In this document: one piece after another, positions 31,267 to 40,763 of the stretch | How the letters are laid out: each line of letters begins with the position of its first letter | Numbering within the stretch: position 1 is the first letter of the stretch | Assembly (NCBI RefSeq): GCF_004295345.1 | Contig: NZ_CP036200.1 | Span: forward strand, 4,031,501-4,095,500 | Source: Shewanella maritima | GTDB taxonomy: Bacteria > Pseudomonadota > Gammaproteobacteria > Enterobacterales > Shewanellaceae | Direction: 5' to 3' | DNA: 64,000 nt | The notes under the pieces: model-generated | What the model was told of the DNA's origin: nothing | The model's database searches: none | What the model saw: the letters and a program-made list of their open reading frames with translations, nothing else | Translations under genes and position numbers: made by a program

Positions 31267-34200
31267 ATGTCGGCAAAACTGTTCAACCTTCCTATCAAAT
31301 TGTCACATGAGTTGGTGGCAAAGCTTTTCAGCGCGATTCAAATTCAAAAAGCGCAAAATTATCTTATTCAAGGGCGAGTGCTTGAAGTCACTGCCAGCAA
31401 AGGTAATCACAATATTGAAGCCTATGTGCAAGGCTCAGCCGATGAAGCCTATCGTCAAGAAATTACCCTAGTAAATGTTAACCACAAGGTGGTGATGCGC
31501 TCACACTGTACTTGTCCTGTGCGCACCAACTGTAAGCATGTCGCAGCCGCGATGCTGGCGTTAATCGATAAAAAGCCAGTTGAAGAGCAAAGATTGAATC
31601 AGTGGCTGAAACAGCTTGATGAACTTAACAGTGCGCAGCAACAAGATGCTGAGTTTGAGCAAGAGCTAGACCGGGTTATTTATATATTCTCAAGTGATCC
31701 CCATGGTGTATTTGTCGAATTTAAGCGCTCGCGATTGAATAAAAAAGGCTTGTATAACAAGGGCAGTAAATTGCCTTTGTTAGAGTTAAAGCAGAAGCTT
31801 CCTAGCTGGGTTGATAGTGAAGACAAGCAAATCATCCATTTACTATTAGGTGGCAGCAGTGGCTCTAAGGTTTATCTTGAAGGTGAGTTTGCTTACCTTG
31901 CTTTAGGTAAAATTCTTGCTCAGGGCGTCGGGTTTTGGGAAGAAAACCGCACGCCAATAAGCTGGAGCCCGGCCATCGCGCCAGAGTTTGTTTGGTGTGA
32001 GTTAGATAAAAAACAAACGCAAATGCAAATGAGCATGCCAGGTTTGGAAAACTGGGAATTTGTAGCCACAGAGCCGGCAATGTTTGTTGAGCTTGATTAC
32101 CTAAAAATGGGGCATATTCAAACCGAGTTGACCGTAGACAAACTCAAGTTATTGCAGCATATGCCGCCCGTGCCTGTCGCTCAGCTAGAAAGCATCAGTC
32201 ATACAATGCTGCGCCACTTTTCGCCTAAAACAGTGCCTGTGCCAAGCGATATTGAGTTTTACGAGATTGATGAGCCGTTGCAAGCTGTAGCGACTTTTAC
32301 CATGGCTAAGTTAAGCAACGATGACACAGTGCAACCTGTGCTGGCATTAAGCTTTAAATACGGTGGTGTGAGTGTTGCTGCAAGTTTGCACTCAGAGCGT
32401 ATTTCTCTAGTTAAAAAAGGTAATGTTCAATACCAAATTCATCGCAATGTTACCGAAGAGCAAGCGCTCATTCAGCAGTTTTTAGAGCACTCGCTCACCG
32501 TTATCGATAAAAAGCTGTACCCATCAAATCAGCAAGGGTTGCTGTTCACCGCGGGTTATATTCCAGAGTGGATTTTTGCTTGGTCAGAGTTATCTCATCA
32601 AGGTGTTGACTGGCTAGAGTCAATCGGTGTTGAAGTGGTCTTTGATGATGCTTTTGACCTAAATATTATTGATGCCAAGCTTGATGTCGATTTAGTTGAT
32701 GAAGATGAGTCGGGTTGGTTCTCGCTGTCACTTAATGCTGATATCGAAGGGCAAAACGTGCCGCTGCTCGCGCTTGTTGCGCGCTGGCTACAGCAAAACG
32801 GTGAGCCTGACGATGAGCAAGCCCTGTTGTTGCCAGGCCCAAATGGTCAGTTCATTAAGGTCAAAGCCAAAGCGATTAAACCTTTGGTTTCTATCATTCA
32901 AGAGCTGTTTACACGCCACAATCAAGAAGTGCTTGAGGTGCCACGTAACCGTGCCCATTTGCTTAATGAATTATCAGAAAGCGAAGTGAGATTGCTTAAT
33001 GGTGAACGGGTACGAAAATTAGCCACCAAGCTAAAGTCGTTTAACGGCGTGCAAGATGTGCCATTGCCACAAGGCTTGAATGCCGAGCTGCGCGATTACC
33101 AAAAGCAAGGCTACAACTGGTTATGCTTTTTAAGAGAGTATCAACTTGGCGGCATCTTGGCTGACGACATGGGGTTAGGTAAAACCTTACAAACATTGGC
33201 GTTTTTGCTGCGTGACAAGCAAGCCGCTCACGAGACATCACCAAGTCTCATTGTATGTCCTACGAGCCTTGTGGGTAACTGGTTAAAAGAAGCGAACAAG
33301 TTTACCCCATCGCTTAAGGTTGCTGTTATTCATGGCGCTAAGCGTCAGCAGTATTTAGAAAACCTTGAATCATTTGATGTCATTGTTACTACTTATCCGC
33401 TAATACTGCGCGACTATGAGTCGTACGAACATATTGTATTTGAGCACATTGTGCTGGATGAAGCCCAGTTGATTAAAAACGATCAAGCCAAAGTGACTCA
33501 GGTGATCAAAACCCTTCGCGGTCAGTTTAGGTTGTGTTTATCAGGTACGCCGCTTGAAAACCATTTAGGCGAGCTAAAATCGTTAATGGACTTTTGCCTG
33601 CCAGGGCTGCTTGGTCAGCAAACTTTCTTCCAGAAGCATTTTAGAGGTCCAATTGAAAAGCAAGGTGATATTGAGCAAAGTAAGTTACTCACTCAGCGTG
33701 TCGCGCCATTTATGCTGCGCCGCACTAAAAAAGAAGTGATGGCAGAGCTGCCACAAAAGACCGAAATTGTGCAGTCGCTAACCCTTGAGAAAGATCAACG
33801 TAACCTCTATGAGTCTATTCGTTTAGTGATGGAGAAAAAGCTGCGCGAGCTGTTTGCTAAACAAGGCGTGTCTAGCAGTCAGATTGAGTTTTTAGATGCA
33901 CTACTTAAGTTGCGTCAGGCGTGCTGCGATCCTAGGCTGGTTAAGCTTGAACAAGCTCAATTAGTGCAAGATAACGCCAAGCTTACTTGGCTTAAACAAA
34001 ACCTACCCGAGATGGTAGAAGAAGGGCGTAAAATCCTCATCTTTAGTCAGTTCACCTCTATGCTGCATTACATTGAGCAGGAGATGGAAGCGCTCAATAT
34101 TCCATATAGTAAGCTTACTGGGCAAACGCGGGACAGACAGCCGCAAATTGACGCGTTTCAAGATGGCGATATTCCAGTGTTCTTGATTAGCTTAAAAGCG

Positions 34201-34476
34201 GGTGGCACAGGGCTTAACCTTACTGCCGCAGATACGGTTATTCACTTCGACCCATGGTGGAATCCAGCCGCAGAGCGTCAGGCGACAGACCGTGCTCATC
34301 GCATAGGGCAACAAAACCCTGTATTTGTGTACAAGCTTATTGCTCAAGGTACAGTGGAAGAGAAGATTCAGGAGATGCAGGTGCATAAGCAAGGGCTAGC
34401 AGACAGAATTTTATCTGATACCGCTAAAGGCCCGTGGCAAGGTAGTGCTGAGGACCTTCTATCTTTGTTGAGTTAA
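31267..34476 (+). CDS. SNF2-family DNA translocase/helicase with SWIM zinc finger
   Basis: Probable ATP-driven nucleic-acid remodelling protein (RapA/HepA-like superfamily II, bacterial SNF2 type). An N-terminal SWIM finger (Cys81, Cys83, Cys89, His91 in HCTCPVRTNCKHVA) is followed by a long region of unknown fold. The helicase core has Walker A ADDMGLGKT near residue 633, the DEAQ box (LDEAQLIKN) near 730, SGTPLENHLGELKSLMDF, and the C-terminal lobe with LISLKAGGTGLNL and QATDRAHRIGQ. All motifs are intact over 1069 residues. It is transcribed alone, with a terminator after it. The cellular role is not known from sequence. Confidence 0.93.
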   Translation: MSAKLFNLPIKLSHELVAKLFSAIQIQKAQNYLIQGRVLEVTASKGNHNIEAYVQGSADEAYRQEITLVNVNHKVVMRSHCTCPVRTNCKHVAAAMLALIDKKPVEEQRLNQWLKQLDELNSAQQQDAEFEQELDRVIYIFSSDPHGVFVEFKRSRLNKKGLYNKGSKLPLLELKQKLPSWVDSEDKQIIHLLLGGSSGSKVYLEGEFAYLALGKILAQGVGFWEENRTPISWSPAIAPEFVWCELDKKQTQMQMSMPGLENWEFVATEPAMFVELDYLKMGHIQTELTVDKLKLLQHMPPVPVAQLESISHTMLRHFSPKTVPVPSDIEFYEIDEPLQAVATFTMAKLSNDDTVQPVLALSFKYGGVSVAASLHSERISLVKKGNVQYQIHRNVTEEQALIQQFLEHSLTVIDKKLYPSNQQGLLFTAGYIPEWIFAWSELSHQGVDWLESIGVEVVFDDAFDLNIIDAKLDVDLVDEDESGWFSLSLNADIEGQNVPLLALVARWLQQNGEPDDEQALLLPGPNGQFIKVKAKAIKPLVSIIQELFTRHNQEVLEVPRNRAHLLNELSESEVRLLNGERVRKLATKLKSFNGVQDVPLPQGLNAELRDYQKQGYNWLCFLREYQLGGILADDMGLGKTLQTLAFLLRDKQAAHETSPSLIVCPTSLVGNWLKEANKFTPSLKVAVIHGAKRQQYLENLESFDVIVTTYPLILRDYESYEHIVFEHIVLDEAQLIKNDQAKVTQVIKTLRGQFRLCLSGTPLENHLGELKSLMDFCLPGLLGQQTFFQKHFRGPIEKQGDIEQSKLLTQRVAPFMLRRTKKEVMAELPQKTEIVQSLTLEKDQRNLYESIRLVMEKKLRELFAKQGVSSSQIEFLDALLKLRQACCDPRLVKLEQAQLVQDNAKLTWLKQNLPEMVEEGRKILIFSQFTSMLHYIEQEMEALNIPYSKLTGQTRDRQPQIDAFQDGDIPVFLISLKAGGTGLNLTAADTVIHFDPWWNPAAERQATDRAHRIGQQNPVFVYKLIAQGTVEEKIQEMQVHKQGLADRILSDTAKGPWQGSAEDLLSLLS

Positions 34477-34508
34477 TAGCTTGGTGAATAGTGCCAATCA
34501 TGTTTGAT

Positions 34509-34536
34509 AAACGCCGACGTTAATGTCGGCGTTTTT
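34509..34536 (+). terminator. Intrinsic terminator after the SNF2 gene
   Basis: ACGCCGAC-GTTAAT-GTCGGCGT (34511-34532), extended by A-T pairs, is followed by TTTT. Confidence 0.8.
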
Positions 34537-34691
34537 ATGGAAATCTGCTAATCGTCAGAATTAATTTGTTGGCAACGACAAGTTCCACCCTTGGTGCTAT
34601 ATACAGTGAGACCATTGCGGTTTAAAACTGCTTAACCTGAGTTCAATCAATGTTTGAACCGAGCGTTAATTCGATGAGGAAAGGGAAAGCC

Positions 34692-34892
34692 ATGCCATAC
34701 GTCAATGTGCAGATCACCAAAGGTGCAAGTCGCGAACAAAAAGCTGAGATAGTTAAAGATATTACTGACTCTTTGCAACGGGTATTAGGTAAAAAGCCGC
34801 AGCATACTCATATTGTCATTCAGGAAATTGAACCTCAAGACTGGGGCTTTGCCGGTATGCTCACAGATGATTGGCTTAAACAACAAGAATGA
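34692..34892 (+). CDS. 4-oxalocrotonate tautomerase family protein
   Basis: A 66-residue protein starting MPYVNVQITKGASREQKAEI, where Pro2 becomes the N-terminal catalytic proline after methionine removal. VTD-like KDITDSLQRVLGKKP and HTHIVIQEIEPQDWGFAG are typical of the tautomerase fold. The ATG at 34692 follows AAGGGA; an upstream in-frame ATG at 34650 would bury the catalytic proline and is rejected. The substrate is unknown; family members tautomerise enols or dehalogenate. Confidence 0.85.
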   Translation: MPYVNVQITKGASREQKAEIVKDITDSLQRVLGKKPQHTHIVIQEIEPQDWGFAGMLTDDWLKQQE

Positions 34893-35119
34893 CCAGATAA
34901 AGTGCTTTGGTTATTTGTAGTGACAAAAACTCATGCGTTGACGGTTAATTAATCTTGTCAATATTTGGTGGTGTTAGTAAAACCTATTCAATTAGAAATG
35001 GCGTTTGACGATACCGCACCTCAGTAACGACATAAGTTGCTGGCAATTATATTACGGTTGGCCGTTAAGCTCTTAGCTACACAGTTTCTAGCGTGACACA
35101 ATTAAAAGCTTACTAGTGC

Positions 35120-36562
35120 TCAACCGTAAATTTGCCACCACTTGGCTCGCTTACCTTTAGAGCGATAACGAGACCTGGAGTTTGGGGGAGTCTCAGAACT
35201 TGGAGCTTGACCTTGCTGCTTTGCTAACCAATTGTCTATAGCCTCGAAACTTGAGATGTTGCCATGCTGCCAGAACATCTGAGTTAGCTCAGCTTGTAAC
35301 TTCTTGTTTAGTAACTGTTCCTCCTCTGAGTTAGCTTTTGCTACATGTGCTAGATATTCAGTTAACGCCGCAAAATCCGTTAAAGTTGGGCCGACCGCAG
35401 GCATGCTTGCAACATAATCATATTGTGACCGGCAGTCCTGAGTGAACATTTGCTCATCGAACTTGAACAAAGCAATGGCCGTTTTTCTCTTATTCACGAA
35501 CTCGACTTGTGAGTCGTCAACTTCAGCAGAGCAACAATGCGCGTCGCTCGCGAGTGCATCAATAAAGATTGATGAGTAGTCAGAAATCAACACGTCAATG
35601 TCATTCAAAATGGCATAAATATCTTGCCAGTGTGATATATCAATAATGTGATCGTGGTGACCAAAATCAGCGGCAAGATGTTGCTCATTAGGGTGTAATC
35701 TCAATAGCATCAGCTGATTGTTTTGTTTAAGAGCCAGGTTGAGTTGCTTAAAGTCTATCGCGGCAAGATAGGGGTTGGAACCATTGCCATCTAGTAAGCT
35801 GTCTCGCCATGATGGTGCATACAGTACTAACTGAGGTTGCTTAACAGCACTTGCTGCTGTGCCCGCATCAATGATGCTTTTTAACGTTTCTGGCATTTGC
35901 TGTTTGTTTTTAAGGTGAGAATAGCGCTGGAAAAAGTCTGTACGGGGATTGCCACAGCGTAGAAAGTTATCAGCATTTATTTCAAATGCACTAGAGAATA
36001 GAGCTTCAACCAAAGGGCTTGGTGCTAACATCAAATCAGGTCTAGTATGTTGCTGATGGTATAAGCCACTAGCAATCAGGTGTTGTTGCCAATTACGCGG
36101 CTTAAATACGTGGTTTAACGGGCCATTGTTAATATCGTGCTCGATGCGCTTTAGTGGAGAACCATGCCATAGGTTGATTTTAACTGCACCATTGGCAAGG
36201 TATTGATTCACATCGCCAATATAACTGTTATATACATAGTATTTAGCGGTAACCGAGTGGAAGACGCCCAATAACGACCAACGGTAGTAGGCGGTTAGAC
36301 CTTGCTGGTTAAGTTCACGTATCAACTGTTTGTCGCCAGAAATCCAAATAGCTTTGATATTTTTTTGCTGCAGCCAGTGCAAATAAAGGTACTTGCTGTT
36401 ATCAGCAAACTTGTTTTTATAACAACCGCAGACAGCCTTGTGTTGACGTGGAATTATCCAGGTTAAAGCTTGGCAAACCGTTACAATAGTGCACTTAAGC
36501 GATGCCTTTGATAATGTCATCATTGTTTTTATGCTGCTTGGAATGTGCTGCATAAACCTCAT
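35120..36562 (-). CDS. CDP-glycerol glycerophosphotransferase family protein (TagF/TagB-like)
   Basis: Predicted to transfer glycerol-phosphate from CDP-glycerol onto a glycan or polymer at the cytoplasmic membrane face. Family motifs are INLWHGSPLKRIEHD, LYAPSWRDSLL, LLRLHPNE and DVLISDYSSIFIDAL. About 480 residues from the chosen ATG (MRFMQHIPSS), which has AAGGGA 6 nt upstream; an upstream ATG at 36625 has a poorly spaced site. The C-terminal tail is very basic (SRSRYRSKGKRAKWWQ). It is the last gene of the four-gene minus-strand unit and lies 85 bp after the matching cytidylyltransferase gene. Confidence 0.85.
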   Translation of the reverse strand: MRFMQHIPSSIKTMMTLSKASLKCTIVTVCQALTWIIPRQHKAVCGCYKNKFADNSKYLYLHWLQQKNIKAIWISGDKQLIRELNQQGLTAYYRWSLLGVFHSVTAKYYVYNSYIGDVNQYLANGAVKINLWHGSPLKRIEHDINNGPLNHVFKPRNWQQHLIASGLYHQQHTRPDLMLAPSPLVEALFSSAFEINADNFLRCGNPRTDFFQRYSHLKNKQQMPETLKSIIDAGTAASAVKQPQLVLYAPSWRDSLLDGNGSNPYLAAIDFKQLNLALKQNNQLMLLRLHPNEQHLAADFGHHDHIIDISHWQDIYAILNDIDVLISDYSSIFIDALASDAHCCSAEVDDSQVEFVNKRKTAIALFKFDEQMFTQDCRSQYDYVASMPAVGPTLTDFAALTEYLAHVAKANSEEEQLLNKKLQAELTQMFWQHGNISSFEAIDNWLAKQQGQAPSSETPPNSRSRYRSKGKRAKWWQIYG

Positions 36563-36647
36563 AGTCTGTCCCTTTTGACTAGTGTTCAATAGTTTATTGT
36601 TGCTCAAGCTCTTTCGTTTAAGCATTCCCTGTCTAATAACTTCCAGT

Positions 36648-37061
36648 TTAGGCGCTTAGGGCTTGAGCCGGATTAAAAGTTGCTAGTGACGCCTTAATTT
36701 CTGTAGTGGAGATTGCTTGAGTTCGGCGCAAATACATGACCTGACAGATATCGCTTAAGTCATCAAACTTGCCTAGCCAGTCATCTCCAATAGCAAAAAT
36801 ATCGGCGTTTAAACGTATAATGTCGCCGCGCTTTTGTTGCCAGTCTTGCTCTGGAATTACCATGTCCACGTATTTGCAGCTTTCAACTATTTCTCGGCGT
36901 TCTTGGTAGCTAAAGTAAGCCGCTTTGTTCTTCATAGCATTAAACTCGTCAGTTGATACGCCAACGATTAATTTGTCGCCAAGTTTGCTTAAGCGCTTGA
37001 ATAAGCGAATATGGCCAATGTGGAATAAATCAAAGGTGCCGTAGGTAATAATAGTTTTCAT
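36648..37061 (-). CDS. tagD: Glycerol-3-phosphate cytidylyltransferase-like (TagD)
   Basis: Makes CDP-glycerol from glycerol-3-phosphate and CTP in the family's known members. At 137 residues it is close to Bacillus TagD (129). The nucleotide-binding signature TYGTFDLFHIGHIRLFKRL is at the N-terminus and RTQAISTTEIK near the C-terminus; KNKAAYFSYQERREIV and GDDWLGKFDDL also match. GAGGA lies 7 nt before the ATG. Its neighbour is a TagF-like transferase, so substrate supply and use are encoded together. Some relatives use other substrates, so the exact nucleotide product is inferred. Confidence 0.88.
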   Translation of the reverse strand: MKTIITYGTFDLFHIGHIRLFKRLSKLGDKLIVGVSTDEFNAMKNKAAYFSYQERREIVESCKYVDMVIPEQDWQQKRGDIIRLNADIFAIGDDWLGKFDDLSDICQVMYLRRTQAISTTEIKASLATFNPAQALSA

Positions 37062-37108
37062 AGCCTTGTCCTCAAACGGTTAAATGCAACTGATTTGTCT
37101 TTCTTGCC

Positions 37109-38581
37109 CTAAGAACGGGTTGCCAACAGCTTTTGCAGGTATCCCCATTGGGATAAATTGGCATATTCAAGCTCGATTAAATCTACTTCTTCTTTAGGTG
37201 GTTTGTTTAAAAACAACTGTACGGGACCAAAAACGCCGTATCGTTTGATTGGTTTTTGCGGCGCTGAACTATCAAAGCTTGCGTCTTTGTCTGTTAATTC
37301 GGGAGCGGCGCCAAACAGTTGCAGTTTGCCGCTTAGTACGTGTTGCAGCTTAGGAAGGTGGCGCACGAGAGGATTTTTGCAGTTAAGCTCAAACATTTTG
37401 ATACTGCCACTTTGGTTGTCTTGAGCCTTGTAGCTAATCCAAATATTGCGCTGACCCTTCATTATGCCCTGAAAAATGCTTATTACCATGACCGGTAAGC
37501 TTAAAAGCAGCAGCATTAATGAACATAGCTTTTGTCCTGCGCTGACGCTTTGACTTGGGTTAAGCCCAGTTTGCTCACCATTGATATGTGCAGCTGTTAG
37601 GTTTTGGTGGGCAAGATGTTGACCTTGTAGAGTAGGTGAGTTAACCGCTGCGATAATATTGTCATCATGAATGGTGACAACTTGACCAGAGATTGCATTG
37701 ATAAGGGTGTTTTCAACTACGATCATATTATCTAAATTTAGGCCGTCACCTATGCTGGTGTTGTCCATCACTATGCTGTCTTTAATGCTCGATTCACCAA
37801 CATAAGTGTGTTGTCCTAGGCTGACATAACCGCTGATTTTTGCGTTGGCATCGATATGGCTAAAAGCACCAACACTGCCATTGAAATGCTGCGGTGAAGT
37901 TAAATGCACTTGATGTTCAAGCCATTGGTTTTTATTTGGGTTTACCTGCCTACCTGATAAGGTAAATTTTAGAGGATGCGTCAAAATATAACGATTGGCG
38001 GCGATGATACTGGCGAAGTTATCTAGGTAGAAACACTCACCATGTAATATCTGGCTAACACTGGCTTTTTCTACAGTTGACCCACAAGTCGCTGCTGCTT
38101 GATGGTTAGTTGTCAACGGCCAGTCCAGCATTGAAAGATGCTCTTTCGCTGCAGGCAGCATCAAGATGCCGGGGTTTGCGCCATTAAGCTTGGCGCTAAT
38201 AAAGGTGCTCGGCATGTGCTGACACAACTCTATATATTCTGAAATAGAGGCGGCGATAATCATGTCGCCACGGATCAATAAATTCTTGGTGTTAGTATCA
38301 AGCTTGAGTTTATTCAATACGGACGCGACTGACTCTTGGGGTTTACTCAGCACATAGTCAATCTCAATGCCCCAGCGGCTGCCGTCTTGTAAGTGGTCTT
38401 TTAGTTTGCTGATGTCATTAGCGGCTACCAGTGTCGCGCGCGAAAACCCTGCTTGTTTCAAATTATCTAGGGTGTACTCAACAACCGCTTTATTTGCCAC
38501 TTTCATAAGTGCTGGGCAAAAGTAATCGTTTAGCGGAGCAAGTTCATTGCCGTTGCGATTTGCAAATATGATGGCTTGCAT
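37109..38581 (-). CDS. Nucleotidyltransferase-like / beta-helix / degenerate sugar-transferase fusion
   Basis: A 490-residue composite. Residues 1-150 resemble sugar-phosphate nucleotidyltransferases (MQAIIFANRNGNELAPLNDY; RGDMIIAASISEYIEL), but the usual glycine-rich GGxGTRL loop is replaced by NRNGNELAPL. Residues about 220-300 look like a left-handed beta-helix (GYVSLGQHTYVGESSIKDSI). A membrane helix (LMLLLLSLPVMVISIFQ) near 345-362 leads into a region resembling the end of bacterial sugar transferases: LPKLQHVLSGKLQLFGAAPE mirrors the family's LPQLxNVxxGxMSLVGPRPE. Both enzymatic modules look degenerate, suggesting a scaffold or regulatory role. AGGAGGT precedes the ATG. Confidence 0.7.
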   Translation of the reverse strand: MQAIIFANRNGNELAPLNDYFCPALMKVANKAVVEYTLDNLKQAGFSRATLVAANDISKLKDHLQDGSRWGIEIDYVLSKPQESVASVLNKLKLDTNTKNLLIRGDMIIAASISEYIELCQHMPSTFISAKLNGANPGILMLPAAKEHLSMLDWPLTTNHQAAATCGSTVEKASVSQILHGECFYLDNFASIIAANRYILTHPLKFTLSGRQVNPNKNQWLEHQVHLTSPQHFNGSVGAFSHIDANAKISGYVSLGQHTYVGESSIKDSIVMDNTSIGDGLNLDNMIVVENTLINAISGQVVTIHDDNIIAAVNSPTLQGQHLAHQNLTAAHINGEQTGLNPSQSVSAGQKLCSLMLLLLSLPVMVISIFQGIMKGQRNIWISYKAQDNQSGSIKMFELNCKNPLVRHLPKLQHVLSGKLQLFGAAPELTDKDASFDSSAPQKPIKRYGVFGPVQLFLNKPPKEEVDLIELEYANLSQWGYLQKLLATRS

Positions 38582-38645
38582 TATGCGACCTCCTAGTGAG
38601 TATGAGTCAGCCTACGTTATTGAATTGTCTTAAGCTCTACTTGAG

Positions 38646-40703
38646 TTAGTATGCTCCACGGGCGAATAAAACTGCCGGTATGGTTTTCAATAACAACTTA
38701 AAATCCTGTGTAAATGACTGTTTATAAAGGTAATCAACATCTAGTTCTACTTGACGGTCAAAAGGGATATCTGAGCGTCCAGAAACCTGCCAGATACAAG
38801 TGATGCCAGGTTTAGTTAGCAATCTGCGATGATCTGAAGGCTGATATTGGCTTACCTCACTAGGTAGTGCAGGTCTTGGGCCAACTAGTGACATTTCGCC
38901 AATAAATACGTTCCAAAGCTGCGGAAGCTCATCAATAGAGGCTTTGCGAATAAAACGTCCAACACGGGTTACTCTTGGATCGCTTTTCATTTTGAAGATC
39001 ACGCCACCACGCATTTCATTTTGCTGTTGCAATTTGGCAAGCCTTGCTTCTGCATCAATAAACATCGAGCGAAACTTCCACATGGTAAAAGGCTGATTGT
39101 TAAGCCCAGCACGAGTCTGGGTAAATAAAATCGCGCCCGGTGATTCAATACGAATTAGCAGTGCTGTGATTAATAGCAGTGGGCTTAATAACAGCATCAA
39201 AATAGCGGAGGCGACGATGTCAAAGCTGCGTTTTGCGACTTTGGCTGCTAGTAGTTTTAAGTAGTAACGCTGCTTACGACGTGAAGCATATTTCAATTTG
39301 TGGTGACTAAAGTGACCAATTGGGTTGGTTTCAATAGCGTTGCCAACTTTGTCATCATCCGATTGCGGCGTACTTGTTGTACTAAGTGCTTTACTGACGG
39401 CTTCTAAACCTGTTTTCAGTTTAAATTTTGTTTCGATAACTCGCAGAACAAACAAAGGGTTACCAATAAGATAGCGACGCCACATGCGGGCAGGTTCCTG
39501 CATCAAGCGCCACGTCCATTCCATACCAATTTGACGAATTGCAACGGGGGCACGGCTAACTCGCTCTGCATAAAAGTCGAATAACCCACCCACGCCCATG
39601 GCAACAGGTACTTGCAGTCGATGTTGGTACTTAGCAATCCAGTTATCTTGAACTGGCGCGCCCATGGCAACTAAAAGAATCTTCGCGCCGGATTGATTTA
39701 TCGTAGTGATAACTTCATCGATTTTCGCTTCATCAAAATATCCATCTTGAGTGCCAGCGATTTCCAGCCCTGGGTGGGCAGCAACAAGCTTATTGGCGGC
39801 TTGCTGGGCAACGCCTGGCTTAGCACCAAGTAAGAAGAGTGGTAGTTGTTGCTTGGCTGCTTTTTGGCATAGCAGCGGTAACATATCTGTGCCGTTGACA
39901 TTGTCCTTGACGGTAAACCCTAATAACTTGCTCGCTAAGCGAATACCGCTGCCATCAGCAAAAACCTTGTTGGCTTGAGCTAGCGTTTGGCGGTATGGAT
40001 CATCTTTGTATGCAGTATTCAAACAGTCAGTGTTTACGAAACAAAATTGCTGACATTGGTTAGGGGTTGAGCGCAGCCCTTCAAATATGTTGGGTTGCTT
40101 ATCCTTTGCTGTGTTGACTACGCTGTTGATGGCTTGCGTCATCGTCAGGTTGTCGATGCGAACCTTAAATATCTCGAACTTATTTTCAACCGGCTTTGGA
40201 TCCGTTTTGGGTTCATTCATGACTTGTGGTTCAATGCTGAGCTTTGATTTGGTTAAAGCTAGAGCGTAGCCGATGATGCATCGACCAAGAGTGACTAAGT
40301 AGTTGCTAATGCTGTGATTTAGGTGAGGATCGTCAGTAAACTTGTCGTAACAAATGCCCATCTGTTGATGCATTTTCTCAAATGACATCAAACCAGGACG
40401 CACTGTATAAGGCGTTGCTTCAATCACTGCATATTGAGCTCTACTACCAACATAACCCATGTCACCAGTCAGGACATTGTGCAGATGCAAAATACCTGAG
40501 AATCTGCCACGCGTGAACTGATACTGGTTGAACATATCCATGTGACCATGAAATTGGATTTGTTCGAATACCTGCTCTCCTCGAGCGAGTAAGTAAAGTG
40601 CTTTGACTATCAATAGTGGGCTAAGCACGATTAAAAGCATCATCGCGCTGATGATTTCAAATACCCGAATGCTGAAGGCTATTTGATTAATATGAGTACG
40701 CAT
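38646..40703 (-). CDS. Three-domain fusion: sugar-transferase-like, WecG/TagA glycosyltransferase, and polyprenyl-phosphate sugar-1-phosphate transferase
   Basis: 685 residues. The C-terminal domain (about 480-685) is a complete initiating sugar transferase: membrane helix in RSFDIVASAILMLLLSPLLL, then WKFRSM, DELPQLWNVFIGEMSLVGPR and GITCIWQVSGRSD. The middle (about 175-430) is a WecG/TagA/CpsF transferase (VNTDCLNTAYKDD; VNGTDMLPLL; MGVGGLFDFYAERVSRAP). The first 150 residues resemble a degenerate second sugar transferase (LHNVLTGDMGYVGSRAQY; VRPGLMSFEKMHQQ). One protein may therefore attach the first and second sugars of the repeat to undecaprenyl phosphate. AGAGGT lies 6 nt before the ATG, and a sigma-54 promoter lies upstream. 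Confidence 0.85.
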   Translation of the reverse strand: MRTHINQIAFSIRVFEIISAMMLLIVLSPLLIVKALYLLARGEQVFEQIQFHGHMDMFNQYQFTRGRFSGILHLHNVLTGDMGYVGSRAQYAVIEATPYTVRPGLMSFEKMHQQMGICYDKFTDDPHLNHSISNYLVTLGRCIIGYALALTKSKLSIEPQVMNEPKTDPKPVENKFEIFKVRIDNLTMTQAINSVVNTAKDKQPNIFEGLRSTPNQCQQFCFVNTDCLNTAYKDDPYRQTLAQANKVFADGSGIRLASKLLGFTVKDNVNGTDMLPLLCQKAAKQQLPLFLLGAKPGVAQQAANKLVAAHPGLEIAGTQDGYFDEAKIDEVITTINQSGAKILLVAMGAPVQDNWIAKYQHRLQVPVAMGVGGLFDFYAERVSRAPVAIRQIGMEWTWRLMQEPARMWRRYLIGNPLFVLRVIETKFKLKTGLEAVSKALSTTSTPQSDDDKVGNAIETNPIGHFSHHKLKYASRRKQRYYLKLLAAKVAKRSFDIVASAILMLLLSPLLLITALLIRIESPGAILFTQTRAGLNNQPFTMWKFRSMFIDAEARLAKLQQQNEMRGGVIFKMKSDPRVTRVGRFIRKASIDELPQLWNVFIGEMSLVGPRPALPSEVSQYQPSDHRRLLTKPGITCIWQVSGRSDIPFDRQVELDVDYLYKQSFTQDFKLLLKTIPAVLFARGAY

Positions 40704-40748
40704 AATGACCTCTGCTTAGCTGTAGTTGTACTTTGATACAGTAGATTA

Positions 40749-40763
40749 GCTAAGAATGTGCCA
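40749..40763 (-). promoter_or_regulatory. Sigma-54 promoter of the sugar-transferase fusion operon
   Basis: The minus strand reads TGGCACATTCTTAGCT against the consensus TGGCACG-N4-TTGCT, with the GG and GC pairs at the exact spacing. The predicted start is near 40737, giving a leader of about 34 nt to the ATG at 40703. A TTGCA-N3-TGCGA dyad lies 108 bp upstream of the -24 element. Confidence 0.7.
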
